Assembly: GCA_016290775.1 (NCBI GenBank)
Contig: JAEEVF010000013.1
Span: forward strand, 42,248 to 106,247
DNA from: Acetatifactor sp.
GTDB lineage: Bacteria > Bacillota > Clostridia > Lachnospirales > Lachnospiraceae
DNA length: 64,000 bases
Direction of reading: 5' to 3'
Under the pieces are notes generated by a model. It was not told the DNA's origin, did not search any database, and saw only the letters and a list, made by a program, of their open reading frames with translations. Of this stretch, positions 7,774 through 17,756 are shown in pieces. The position numbers and the translations under genes are program-made. Within the stretch, counting starts at the first letter, position 1. Every line of letters starts with the position of its first letter.

Positions 7774-8805
7774 TTGATAAATGTTTTAGAAAAGGCAAAA
7801 GCCTTTTATGATTTAGAGAATTTTGAATTTGATCAAGTGGGCGGACATGACGGCGGAAGAAACCTCGTCTATGTCTGTAGAAAAAATGATGAGAAGAAAT
7901 ATGTTTTAAGGATTTCTTCGCTGGGCGACAGGACGCTGGAGGACTATGAGGCGGAGACCGAATTTGTGCATTACCTCGCAGAACATGGTGCGCCCGTGGC
8001 GAATGTGATCTCATCGAAGAAGGGGAAGCTTGTAGAGAGTTTTGTCATGAAGTCCGAAGAAAGAAGTACGGCGAACGCAGATGGCGAAGCATGCTATGTA
8101 TCCTTGTTTGCATATGCCAAAGGAATGCTTCTTAGCGAGAACGGATATCGTTACAGAGAGGGTGCAGCGCTCACCGAGCTTTTTTTCAACATGGGAAAGA
8201 CCATCGGAGCGATCCACAGGCTTTCGAAGCAATATCAGCCCAAGCACAAAAGACAGCAGTATTTTGACAAGTACAACATGGAATATATCAGTAAGGTCAT
8301 CCCCAGAGACTTCGCGGAGTTGAAAGATGCCATTGCAAATCGCCTGGAAAAGTTCCAGACGCTGCCGATGGATCCGGAGAGCTATGGGCTCGTACATTTT
8401 GATTTTAGCGATGGAAATTATCACGTGGACTACAGTGACGGTGCAATTACGACCTTTGATTTTGATAATTGCATCTACTGCTGGTACATGTTTGACCTTG
8501 CCCATCTTTGGACCCACGGCGTCGGCTGGTGCATGTGGATCGAGGACGGAGAAGAGCGCCTTAAGTTCATGAAGGAGTACTATTTTGCGACGGTCCTTGA
8601 GGGGTACCGGAGTGAGACGAGCCTTCCTGAAAACCTGCTTGAGCAGCTGCAGCTTTTCATTGACATGGTACTGATCGAAGGGATTGTGGACGAGTTTGAG
8701 TGTGCCGCAAGGGAAGGCGAGGAAATCGATCCTGAGGACATAGAGGATTACGTAAAATGCCTGGTGGAGGATATCCCCTACGCAGGCGTTGGAGTGGATT
8801 TATAA
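7774..8805 (+). CDS. Phosphotransferase enzyme family (APH-like) protein
   Basis: YGLVHFDFSDGNYHVDYSDGAITTFDFDNCIYCWYMFDLAHLW, HxDxxxxN and DFDN motifs. Confidence 0.82.
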   Translation: MINVLEKAKAFYDLENFEFDQVGGHDGGRNLVYVCRKNDEKKYVLRISSLGDRTLEDYEAETEFVHYLAEHGAPVANVISSKKGKLVESFVMKSEERSTANADGEACYVSLFAYAKGMLLSENGYRYREGAALTELFFNMGKTIGAIHRLSKQYQPKHKRQQYFDKYNMEYISKVIPRDFAELKDAIANRLEKFQTLPMDPESYGLVHFDFSDGNYHVDYSDGAITTFDFDNCIYCWYMFDLAHLWTHGVGWCMWIEDGEERLKFMKEYYFATVLEGYRSETSLPENLLEQLQLFIDMVLIEGIVDEFECAAREGEEIDPEDIEDYVKCLVEDIPYAGVGVDL

Positions 8806-8844
8806 AGCTTGAACTCCTTTCATAAATGGGGAAATGCAAAAAAC

Positions 8845-8913
8845 ATGGCGCCGCGTGGAAAAGAAAGGCGCAGGGAGACATGACGCCACAAGGAAAAGAA
8901 GGCGCAGGGAGAC
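8845..8913. repeat. Two tandem copies (35/34 bp) ending in GGCGCAGGGAGAC just before the next start codon
   Basis: atggcgccgcgtggaaaagaaaggcgcagggagac / atgacgccacaaggaaaagaaggcgcagggagac. Confidence 0.85.
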
Positions 8914-9750
8914 GTGACGGAGGAACATAACGTGACTGAGAAGGTACGGTTTTTGGAAGAAATTGGAGCGAATGGGCACGTTACATTGAATGTGATGCAG
9001 TATGACGGTTGGCTTTTGCGGTTTTCAAATGGATACACCAGCAGGGCCAATTCCGTTAGCATGCTTTATCCGTCCACGAGACCCGTGGAGGAGAAAATCA
9101 CGTACTGTGAAAAATGTTATGCAAGCCAGGGCTTGCCGACGATCTTTAAGGTGACGGATCTTGATAAGGAGTTTTCAGACTTGCTTGCAAGGCGTGGTTA
9201 TGAGATCGTAACGCCGTCGGATGTCATGGAGGTAGTCGCTTGGGACGCCGAGGATGAAACTTCTTGTCATGAAAACGCCAGGCAGGCGAAGCACGAAAAC
9301 GCTTGCCGCGAAAATGCCGGGACAGAGAATGGCGGACGCGGTGAGGTGCATTGCGAGTTCTCTTACGAACCGTCCGCGTGGCTTCCCCACTATTTTGCGT
9401 TTGAAAACATCACCGATGAAACAAAGAAAAATACCTTTCAAAAGATGCTTTCGAGGGTGATGATTGATGCGTCATATGGTATACTTTATTATGAGAATGA
9501 GCCAGTAGCATGTGCTTCCGTTGCGGTGGAGCATGGTTATGCGCTCTTGCATAACGTAATCGTTACCTCTGCCATGCGGGGGAAGGGACTTGGTGAAAGG
9601 CTCTGCCGTGCAATGATCGCAAAGGCAAAAGAGATGGGGGCGGATCACGTATTCCTGCAGGTGGTTCAGTCAAACCAGGTGGCGATGAACTTATATAAAA
9701 AGCTAGGTTTTCAAAAGGACTATACTTATTGGTATATGAAGAAGGCGTAA
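8914..9750 (+). CDS. GNAT family N-acetyltransferase
   Basis: LLHNVIVTSAMRGKGLGERLCRAMIAKAKEMGADHVFLQVVQSNQVAMNLYKKLGFQKDYTYWYM. Confidence 0.85.
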   Translation: MTEEHNVTEKVRFLEEIGANGHVTLNVMQYDGWLLRFSNGYTSRANSVSMLYPSTRPVEEKITYCEKCYASQGLPTIFKVTDLDKEFSDLLARRGYEIVTPSDVMEVVAWDAEDETSCHENARQAKHENACRENAGTENGGRGEVHCEFSYEPSAWLPHYFAFENITDETKKNTFQKMLSRVMIDASYGILYYENEPVACASVAVEHGYALLHNVIVTSAMRGKGLGERLCRAMIAKAKEMGADHVFLQVVQSNQVAMNLYKKLGFQKDYTYWYMKKA

Positions 9751-9802
9751 GCCATTTAGAATCGTCGCAGGCGACTTGCCTAGGCGCATTGGGGGACGGC
9801 AA

Positions 9803-10378
9803 ATGTATTATCACGCATCAAAGACGGCGGGGATTAAGCAATTAGAGCCGCGGATCTCAAATCATAACGTACCGCTCATCTATTTTTCGAGAAAGCGGGA
9901 AAACGTGCTGGTTTACTTAAGCAATGCCGTTGAAAAGTATTGCAGGGAGCAGGGCTTTGCGTACGACGGGCCGTGGTCGAAATGGGGTCCGTATGGGTTT
10001 GAAAAGGATGGGAGATTACGGCTTGAGGAGTATTATCCAAATGCCTTGGAAAGCACCTATCAAGGGGTTTCCGGATATATCTATGTGGCGGCGGAGGTCC
10101 AGGATTCTGGATTTGCTTTGCAGATCCCGGATGCGGTGGCGAGTGAAATTCCCGTGGACGTGACAGGCTCTGAATTTGTTGCGGATGCGTATGAGGAGCT
10201 GCTTCGCGCAGAGCGGGAGGGGCTGATCACAATTCTGCGATATAAGGATTTAACGCTGCAAAAGAAGGAGTGGATCCGAAAGACCATACTGCTGGAATAT
10301 GCGGAGGCCAAGGATCATCCGGAATATCAATTCTTTTTGCGGGGAACATTCCAGGAACTGAGACAAGACGAAAGGTGA
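9803..10378 (+). CDS. Uncharacterised protein
   Basis: 192 aa from ATG 9803 (MYYHASKTAGIKQLEPRISNHNVPLIYFSRKRENVLVYLSNAVEKYC). Confidence 0.65.
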   Translation: MYYHASKTAGIKQLEPRISNHNVPLIYFSRKRENVLVYLSNAVEKYCREQGFAYDGPWSKWGPYGFEKDGRLRLEEYYPNALESTYQGVSGYIYVAAEVQDSGFALQIPDAVASEIPVDVTGSEFVADAYEELLRAEREGLITILRYKDLTLQKKEWIRKTILLEYAEAKDHPEYQFFLRGTFQELRQDER

Positions 10379-10383
10379 AGAAC

Positions 10384-11559
10384 ATGATTATCAAGAGACT
10401 GGAAGGAAAAGAGAGATTTGACGCATATATGACAGCCGTTTATTGCTTTCACATGCGGGTGGAGGATCCGGAGGCGGAGCGGGCTGTTCATGAGGCCGAT
10501 ACGAAAGAGGATTGGGGTGCCTTTGATGAAAACGGCACTCTGATGGGCAGGATTATCAATCACAAGTTTGATTTTTACTTGGATGGAAAGACCGTGAGAT
10601 GCGGGGGCATCGGCGGAGTCGCAACGCTTCCGGAGTATCGGAATAAGGGCGTTGTGAAGGCAATCTTCAGGGAACTTTTGCCCGCGGCATATAAGGACGG
10701 CGAGGTGCTTTCGGCGCTGTATCCCTTCAAGCATGAGTTCTATCGTAAGCAGGGATATGAGGTCGTGCCGGCATGGAATGATTATTCCTTAACGCCGGGA
10801 CTGCTCTGCAACTATCGCTTTGACGGAGAGGTTTGCAAGTACAACATGGGCGATCCCGTGACGGATTTCATGACGGTGTACAACGCTTTCGCGCCGCAGT
10901 TTAACATGGCCTTGGCACGCACGGAGGCGTGTATGCAAGATCACCTGAAGGTGGACAAGCCTTATATTGACAGGAAGTTTTCCTATGTGATGAAGCAAGG
11001 CGGAAAGCCCATCGCGTATATCATTTTCACGGACATCAGGCATGATCCCGCAGCCATTTTGCAGGTGGAAGAATGTGCCTGGACGGGCCGTGAGGGCTTC
11101 CATGCCATCCTTGGATTTCTTGCAAGATTTGAGGCGGATTACGGCACGATCAAGCTGACTTTGCCGAAGGGAATTGACCTGCTTCGCGTGGTGCAGTCGC
11201 CCCTTGCATATGACATCGAAAAGATCCCGCAGCAGAACTTCATGGTCAGGGTGATCAATGCGAAAAAGCTGTTAGAGGCAATTTACAAGCCCGCTGACTG
11301 TGACTTTACGATCAAGGTGAGTGACGAGCTGATCGCGGAAAATAACGCGACCTATCGCGTGCAGGCCGATGGTGTTAAGGCAAGCAGAAAAGAGAAAGCA
11401 GACATGGAATTAAATGAGCGCGCACTTGCACAGCTGGCAGTAGGTTGCCTGAATCTGGATGAGGCCATGCTTCGCAAGGACGTGACCATAAACGCGAAAG
11501 AAGAGATGCTCCGTCGCGTATTTGTGGAGAAAAAGATTTTTGTCGGAGAACATTTTTAA
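10384..11559 (+). CDS. Eis-like GNAT N-acetyltransferase
   Basis: GGIGGVATLPEYRNKGVVKAIFRELLPAAYKDGEVLSALYPFKHEFYRKQGYEVVP, plus long C-terminal region typical of Eis-like proteins. Confidence 0.82.
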   Translation: MIIKRLEGKERFDAYMTAVYCFHMRVEDPEAERAVHEADTKEDWGAFDENGTLMGRIINHKFDFYLDGKTVRCGGIGGVATLPEYRNKGVVKAIFRELLPAAYKDGEVLSALYPFKHEFYRKQGYEVVPAWNDYSLTPGLLCNYRFDGEVCKYNMGDPVTDFMTVYNAFAPQFNMALARTEACMQDHLKVDKPYIDRKFSYVMKQGGKPIAYIIFTDIRHDPAAILQVEECAWTGREGFHAILGFLARFEADYGTIKLTLPKGIDLLRVVQSPLAYDIEKIPQQNFMVRVINAKKLLEAIYKPADCDFTIKVSDELIAENNATYRVQADGVKASRKEKADMELNERALAQLAVGCLNLDEAMLRKDVTINAKEEMLRRVFVEKKIFVGEHF

Positions 11560-11585
11560 GCAAATCACAAAAGGGGGATAAAAAC

Positions 11586-12122
11586 ATGAAATTATTAGTG
11601 ATCGACGTTCAAAAAGGAATTACGGACGAGGAATTATATGCATATGACAGCTTTGTTGCCAACGTTAAGACATTGATCGAGACCGCAAGAAAGAACGGTG
11701 TCGAGATCATATACGTCCAGCATGATGACGGACCTGGATCCGGATTCACCTTTGGAGATGAAGCCTTTGAGATTTCGGAGCTGTTTGCGCCGAAGGAAGG
11801 CGAAAAGATTTTCGTAAAAGAGATCAACAGCGCCTTTGGAAATAAGGAGTTTGCGGCATATCTGGAGAGCCAGGGTGACAAGGATCTGATGATCATTGGG
11901 CTGCAGACGAATTTTTGCATCGATGCGACCATCAAGTCGGCCTTTGAAAGAGGCTATAAGGTTTACGTGCCGGATGGAGCAAATTCTACGTTCGACAATG
12001 ATTATATGACTGGCGAGACGACCTGTAAGTATTACAACGATTTTATTTGGCCGAGTCGCTTTGTGGACAGCATTTACATGGAGGATGCCATTGCCCTGCT
12101 GGAGGGAAAGAGCATCGAATGA
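11586..12122 (+). CDS. Cysteine hydrolase, isochorismatase-like family
   Basis: LLVIDVQKGIT...IIGLQTNFCIDATIKSAFERGYKVYVPDGANSTF. Confidence 0.85.
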   Translation: MKLLVIDVQKGITDEELYAYDSFVANVKTLIETARKNGVEIIYVQHDDGPGSGFTFGDEAFEISELFAPKEGEKIFVKEINSAFGNKEFAAYLESQGDKDLMIIGLQTNFCIDATIKSAFERGYKVYVPDGANSTFDNDYMTGETTCKYYNDFIWPSRFVDSIYMEDAIALLEGKSIE

Positions 12123-12144
12123 AGATTTTTGAGAGGTAAGAGAA

Positions 12145-12945
12145 ATGGAAAAATACATTGAAGGCAATAAGGCCGCTTGGGAGGAAGCCTTTGAAAACAG
12201 GGATGCTTCCTGGGGAGCGGACGTCGTAGAAAAAATCCAGAAGGAAGAATATGCATTCTTCAATCAGGAGACGGCGGACATACTTAAGTCGATCAACACG
12301 GAGGGCATGGTGATCGGCCAGTTTTGCTGTAATAACGGTCGTGAGCTCCTTGCCCTTGTGAAAAGCGGAAAGGCAAAGAAGGGCGTCGGCTTTGACATTG
12401 CTGAGAATCAGGTGGCGTTTGCCAACGAAAAGGCAAAGGAACTAAACCTGCCCTGTGAATTTGAGGCTGCCAATATCTATGACATTGATGACAGGCACAA
12501 GGAAGAGTTTGACTTGGCGCTCATCACCATAGGCGCGCTCTGCTGGTTTGAGGATCTGGATAAGTTCTTTGCCATCGTGGCAAAGTGCATGAAGCCTGGT
12601 GCGATCATTGTGATCAATGAGCAGCACCCGTGCACGAACATGCTTGCAACCGCGGGGGATGAGCCCTATTCTCCGGACCACAAGAAGGAGTGCCACTATT
12701 CCTATTTTGAACATAAGTGGGAAAGCAACGGAGGCATGTACTACATGACTCAGAAGTGCTACAAGTCCAAGACGTTTACCGACTATACCCATTCCATGTC
12801 GGAGATCATGACGGGAATGTGCAATAACGGGATCGTCATTACGGGAATGCAGGAGTTTGACCATGACCTTAGCGGAGGCTTTGGCGAGGTCGATCAGAGC
12901 GGATTCCCGCTTTCCATGATCATCAAGGGAAGAAAAGACAGGTAA
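12145..12945 (+). CDS. Class I SAM-dependent methyltransferase
   Basis: VIGQFCCNNGRELLALVKSGKAKKGVGFDIAENQVAFANEKAKELNLPCEF motif region. Confidence 0.78.
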   Translation: MEKYIEGNKAAWEEAFENRDASWGADVVEKIQKEEYAFFNQETADILKSINTEGMVIGQFCCNNGRELLALVKSGKAKKGVGFDIAENQVAFANEKAKELNLPCEFEAANIYDIDDRHKEEFDLALITIGALCWFEDLDKFFAIVAKCMKPGAIIVINEQHPCTNMLATAGDEPYSPDHKKECHYSYFEHKWESNGGMYYMTQKCYKSKTFTDYTHSMSEIMTGMCNNGIVITGMQEFDHDLSGGFGEVDQSGFPLSMIIKGRKDR

Positions 12946-12979
12946 TGATCGTGACAAACCATTAGAAAAGGACGAAGAG

Positions 12980-14410
12980 ATGAAAGTAAAAGAAAGCGAA
13001 TACTTAAAAGCAAAAAAACCGATACTGCAAAAGCTGCTGAATAAGCTTCTTGCTAAGTATGAATATGCTTCCATTCTGGCAAATGACTCAAAGAGCACCA
13101 ACTATAGTGTCTCGAAGGCGGGTACCAGTATTTATGAGGACGGGACGTTATCTGAGCGGGGCTTTTGCGTGAAGGTATATGACAACGGAAAAGCGGCAGA
13201 GTACAGTTTCAATGCCATCGAAGAGGACACCATAGGCGAGGTATTCGGTGAGATCACGGAAAGACTGGATGCTCTTGGGAAGACCTTGCCTGAAGGAGTT
13301 ACGGCCTTTCGCTTTGACGGCGTGGAAGATGAGAAGCTCTTTATCAACGAAAGCACGGAATATGCTGTCGATCCCGAGGAAAAGGGAGATAACGACATCA
13401 TTGATCTTTTAACGCGTATTTCGGAAAAGGGTCGCGCATTTGATGAAAAGATCATAGACTGCCACGTGGCATTCTCGTATCAGAAGTACTCCAAGATGTT
13501 CCTGTCCAAGAATAAGGATCTTACTCAGAACATTTTATGGTCGTGCGGTTATATCGTGGCCATGGCAAAGGACGGAGAAGAGATCCAGAACGGATATAAG
13601 CCCGTGTCCATGCTGGGCGGCATCGAAGTGCTGGATCCCTTGGAGGATAAGCTGGAGGAAGCATGTAAGATCGCGATGGATCTTCTTTCGGCAGAGCCAA
13701 TGATCCCGGGGGAATATGACTGCATCTGCGAGCCAGACATTACCGGCATGATCGTGCACGAAGCATTCGGACATGGCGTTGAGATGGACATGTTCGTAAA
13801 GGACAGGGCGCAGGCCAAGGACTTTATTGGAAAGCAGGTGGCCTCTGAACTGATCACCATGCATGACGGCGCATGCACGATCCCACAGGTGGCAACTTAC
13901 TTTTTCGACGATGAGGGAGTGCCCGCGCATGATACCGTCATTATCGAGAAAGGGATCTTAAAGACCGGTATCTGCGATGCGCAGTCAGCCATGCATCTGG
14001 GGATAGCGGGCACAGGCAACGGCAGACGCCAGGACACCACAAGAAAAGCGTACACCAGAATGACCAATACCATATTTGAAGCTGGGACTAGCAAGGTGGA
14101 GGACATGATCGCGTCCGTTAAATACGGATTTTTGCTCTGCCAGGCGTCCTCGGGCATGGAGGATCCCAAGAACTGGGGCATCCAGATCATGGCTGACATG
14201 GCAAGGGAGATCAAAGACGGTAAGCTTACGGGAAAGGTTTTCTCGCCGATCGTTATGACGGGCTATGTGCCGGATCTGTTAAAGTCGATCTCCATGATAT
14301 CAGATCAGATCGAAGCAGGAGGTACCGGTTATTGCGCCAAGGGCGAAAAAGAGCTGGTCAAGGTATCGGACGGCGGCCCGTATATCAAAGCAAGGATCAG
14401 ATTAGGGTAA
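12980..14410 (+). CDS. tldD: TldD family metallopeptidase
   Basis: HEAFGHGVEMD (HExxxH), TGNGRRQD..., adjacent to TldE/PmbA-like gene. Confidence 0.85.
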   Translation: MKVKESEYLKAKKPILQKLLNKLLAKYEYASILANDSKSTNYSVSKAGTSIYEDGTLSERGFCVKVYDNGKAAEYSFNAIEEDTIGEVFGEITERLDALGKTLPEGVTAFRFDGVEDEKLFINESTEYAVDPEEKGDNDIIDLLTRISEKGRAFDEKIIDCHVAFSYQKYSKMFLSKNKDLTQNILWSCGYIVAMAKDGEEIQNGYKPVSMLGGIEVLDPLEDKLEEACKIAMDLLSAEPMIPGEYDCICEPDITGMIVHEAFGHGVEMDMFVKDRAQAKDFIGKQVASELITMHDGACTIPQVATYFFDDEGVPAHDTVIIEKGILKTGICDAQSAMHLGIAGTGNGRRQDTTRKAYTRMTNTIFEAGTSKVEDMIASVKYGFLLCQASSGMEDPKNWGIQIMADMAREIKDGKLTGKVFSPIVMTGYVPDLLKSISMISDQIEAGGTGYCAKGEKELVKVSDGGPYIKARIRLG

Positions 14411-14435
14411 CGCATCGAAACGAGTGAGGTACAAT

Positions 14436-15731
14436 ATGAAAGAAAAAATCCTGGCCTCCTTAAAGAGGCTGAACATTGAAGAATATATCATCAACGTCAC
14501 GTCCTATAAAAGTGCTCAGATGTTCTTTGTGAAAAAGAGCCTGGATTGCAAGAGAGCGGAGAATACGAAAACATATAACGTAAGAGTTTATAGGTCTTTT
14601 GAGAAAAACGGCAAAGAGATGAAAGGAAGCTCCTCCGTATTTGTTTATGACGGCATGACCGATGAGGAGATCGATGCTAGTTTGGGCCGCGCGTATCTTG
14701 CAGCATCCTTTGTATGCAACCCGACGTTTGAGCTTATGGAATGCACCGAAAACAAGTTTATCACCATGGAATCGGGCCTGTTTGACCATACGCTGGAAGA
14801 GTGCTGCGAGAAGGCTTCGGAAGCGCTGTTTGCAGAGGATAACAGAAGTGACGCATTTATCAATTCGGCGGAAATATTCGCTTATGAGACAAACGTCGAG
14901 ATCATATCCTCCACTGGCATTGATTCCGGATATACCAAGAGAAAGATCAGTGGTGAATTTGTGGCGCAGTGCAAAGAGCCGCAGGACGTGGAGACTTATA
15001 AAGACTTTCAATACTATGATCTTGACTGCGAATCGCTAAAGTCACTGGTTCGCAAAACGCTGGAATATACCCTCGAGAGGGCAAAGGCAACGCAGGCTCC
15101 TAAGGCCGGAAAATACAGAGTGATCATCAGTGATCATTACGTATGCAGCGTCTTTAGCTATTATATGGGAAGGGCGCAGGCACCCTATATCTATGCAGGG
15201 TATTCCACGTTTGAAGTGGGGCAGAACGTTCAGGCAGTGAATGCGGAAGGCGAATCCGCAGACGTTAAGGGTGACAAGGTCAGTATGACGCTTGTGCCGA
15301 CCGAGCCTATGAGCGATGAAGGGATCTGGCAGCAGGAGCGCGAATTGCTGGATGAGGGCGTGCTGAAAACCTATCATGGCGGACTACGTTTTTCAAGATA
15401 CTTAGGGATCGAGCCGACGGGATATTTTGGGTGCATAAAGGTGGCGCCAGGTTCGATGTCGGTGGAAGACATGAAAAAAGAGCCCTATCTTTGGGTCGTG
15501 AATTTCTCCGATTTTACGCTGGATGATTTCACGGGGCACTTTGGCGGCGAGATCAGACTTGCCTTCCTTTTTGACGGCGAGAAGGTGACGCCGGTAACCG
15601 GCGGTTCCATCAACGGAAGCATCATAGATTCACAGACAAACATGCATTTTTCAAAAGAGATTCAGAAATCCGCTAATTTTATGGGGCCTTACGCCATGTG
15701 CTTTGAGGATGTATCGGTAGCGGGTGTATAA
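14436..15731 (+). CDS. TldE/PmbA-like metallopeptidase partner
   Basis: Follows tldD; C-terminal GGSINGSIIDSQTNMHFSKEIQ; no HExxxH. Confidence 0.75.
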   Translation: MKEKILASLKRLNIEEYIINVTSYKSAQMFFVKKSLDCKRAENTKTYNVRVYRSFEKNGKEMKGSSSVFVYDGMTDEEIDASLGRAYLAASFVCNPTFELMECTENKFITMESGLFDHTLEECCEKASEALFAEDNRSDAFINSAEIFAYETNVEIISSTGIDSGYTKRKISGEFVAQCKEPQDVETYKDFQYYDLDCESLKSLVRKTLEYTLERAKATQAPKAGKYRVIISDHYVCSVFSYYMGRAQAPYIYAGYSTFEVGQNVQAVNAEGESADVKGDKVSMTLVPTEPMSDEGIWQQERELLDEGVLKTYHGGLRFSRYLGIEPTGYFGCIKVAPGSMSVEDMKKEPYLWVVNFSDFTLDDFTGHFGGEIRLAFLFDGEKVTPVTGGSINGSIIDSQTNMHFSKEIQKSANFMGPYAMCFEDVSVAGV

Positions 15732-15749
15732 GAAAAAAGGAGTAAAGAA

Positions 15750-16334
15750 ATGGGATATAAAATCGTGCCACTGCCGAAGGAGCAGTGGAAGGGCGTGCCC
15801 ATTCTGATGAGATACACGACGGAGGAATACTTTGATCTGGAAGTATCGGAGAATGCGGACGCATTTGAAGCAAAAATGGTAAAGAAGAAGTTTGAGACGC
15901 CGGTGACGCATTCACCGGAGGAATATGACTTCCCCGACGGCCTGTATCAGGATCACTGGGAGAAGGCCGAAGCTTACGGCATTTACCGCGAGGAGGACGG
16001 GAAGAAGATTTTGATGGCATGCATCGAAGTCTGCCCGGAGGAGTGGAGCAATCGCCTGATGGTGACGGAGCTTTGGGTGGATGATTCCCTGCACAGACAG
16101 GGCATTGGTACCGCGCTCATGAACAAGGCCAAGGAGGTCGCGAAGGAGCAGGGCCGCAGGGCCATCATTTTGGAGACCCAGTCCTGTAACGTCAGGGCCA
16201 TCGCGTTTTATCGCTCTCAGGGATTCCGACTGATCGGATTTGATTCCTGCTGCTATACAAACCGCGACGTGGAAAGACGCGAGATCCGCTTTAACATGGG
16301 ATTCTTTATGGACCAGCGAGAGGGCAGATGGTAG
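15750..16334 (+). CDS. GNAT family N-acetyltransferase
   Basis: ELWVDDSLHRQGIGTALMNKAKEVAKEQGRRAIILETQSCNVRAIAFYRSQGFRLIGFD. Confidence 0.88.
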   Translation: MGYKIVPLPKEQWKGVPILMRYTTEEYFDLEVSENADAFEAKMVKKKFETPVTHSPEEYDFPDGLYQDHWEKAEAYGIYREEDGKKILMACIEVCPEEWSNRLMVTELWVDDSLHRQGIGTALMNKAKEVAKEQGRRAIILETQSCNVRAIAFYRSQGFRLIGFDSCCYTNRDVERREIRFNMGFFMDQREGRW

Positions 16335-16337
16335 GAT

Positions 16338-16432
16338 GTGCCAACGGGGACGGTTCTTTTTGGCACGTTTGTGCCATTGGGGACGGTTCCTGGTGGCACA
16401 AACGTGCCAAAAAGAACCGTCCCCAGTGGCAC
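16338..16432. repeat. GTGCC repeat, three units (rev, rev variant, fwd)
   Basis: GTGCCAACGGGGACGG...GGCAC GTTT GTGCCATTGGGGACGGTTCCTGGTGGCAC AAAC GTGCCAAAAAGAACCGTCCCCAGTGGCAC. Confidence 0.95.
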
Positions 16433-16665
16433 ATACGCTGGGAGACCTTTTAGACATTTACTTTGGGAAAAAATCCTATGCGACCTATGATAAGTCAGCG
16501 CTTCAGTGGAACCAGTTTGTTCATGACTTTTGCGCGGATGAGGCGACGAAAGGATTTGAAAACAAGTTGGAGACAGCTGCCGCTCTCTGGAAGATCGTTA
16601 GGGATTCTGACAGGGAGAAAAAGTATTCCAGGGCGCTACTTAAGGAATTTCGAAAAGAGCTGTGA
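16433..16665 (+). pseudogene. Orphan 3' coding segment abutting the repeat (HTLGDLLDIYFGKKSYATYDKSALQWNQFVHDFCADEATKGF...LLKEFRKEL)
   Basis: Open frame without its own start codon after the repeat; the ORF-track ORF 16240..16665 only opens by reading through the repeat. Confidence 0.45.
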
Positions 16666-16715
16666 AAATGTATTAGAGGATGTTGTAATTTTCGAAAAAG
16701 ATTTGGGGGAGAAAA

Positions 16716-17750
16716 ATGAATTCGGTTCATCAAAAGATAGTGGATGCTGTTTTGGAAAAGGCGAATAAGGAATGTCCAGATGCGTTGGACGCGGTTGCAG
16801 TCTACGGCTCGGTTTGCACGGGGGACGTGCATGACCATTCAGATCTTGACCTGCTGATTTTGATCAATGATCCCAAGGGATATGCGTTGGCAAAAGCATT
16901 TATCTTGGATGACGAGGCGATCGGTTATGACATCTATTGCACGAGTTGGGAAATGCTGGAGGAGGATGCAAATTGCGGTCATGCTCACCTTAGCAAGCTG
17001 ATGGATTCCGAGATGCTTTACGTGCGCGACGAGAGCGTGACGGAGCGTCTGGAGGGCCTGAAAGATAAGGCGAGGGAGATCCTTGGCTCTGATAAGCGAT
17101 TTGAGTTGGTCGCAGGGATTCGAGAGGAACTTTGTAAGGTTTATGGACATGCTTTTGTAGCAGAGACCATTGGACAGCTTCGTAGTTGGGCGGCATATAT
17201 GATCACGCTTAGCTTAGATGCCATGATGCTTTGGAATGGTACATATTTTAAGCGCGGTGTCAAAAGAAGCTTTGAGGAACTAGATGGGCTCGATATTCCA
17301 GATGATTTCGAGACGAATATCATGAAGATCGTGCGGGCGACAAGTTTTATTGAGCTAGGGATTGCGCTGGGAACGCTGTTTAAGTCGGTCATGCGCTTTA
17401 CGGAGCGCAGAACGAGAAAGGACGTGCCTTCGAGGGAGAAGCTTGCGGGTACCTACGAGGAGATGTTTTCCAACTGGAGAAATAAGATGCCTGAGGCTAC
17501 TGAACGCGGAGATGCTTTCGCGTCCTTCATGAACCTGGCATCCTTGCAATTCATGCTTGAGGAGATTGCTTCAGAGAATGCCATTCCGAAATTTCAGGTG
17601 ATGGAAGAATTTGACGCAAACGACCTGGCGAAAAATGCGAAGCTCTTTGATGACGCACTTGAGGATTACCGTCAGGAATATGACAAGCTCGGCATGGAGG
17701 TCAGGCACTTTGATCACGTGGATGCTTTTCTAAAGGCATACATGGAATGA
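16716..17750 (+). CDS. Nucleotidyltransferase domain protein
   Basis: VAVYGSVCTGDVHDHSDLDLLILI (GS...DxD pol-beta NTase motif); SD GGGGGAG before ATG 16716. Confidence 0.82.
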   Translation: MNSVHQKIVDAVLEKANKECPDALDAVAVYGSVCTGDVHDHSDLDLLILINDPKGYALAKAFILDDEAIGYDIYCTSWEMLEEDANCGHAHLSKLMDSEMLYVRDESVTERLEGLKDKAREILGSDKRFELVAGIREELCKVYGHAFVAETIGQLRSWAAYMITLSLDAMMLWNGTYFKRGVKRSFEELDGLDIPDDFETNIMKIVRATSFIELGIALGTLFKSVMRFTERRTRKDVPSREKLAGTYEEMFSNWRNKMPEATERGDAFASFMNLASLQFMLEEIASENAIPKFQVMEEFDANDLAKNAKLFDDALEDYRQEYDKLGMEVRHFDHVDAFLKAYME

Positions 17751-17756
17751 GGTTAT

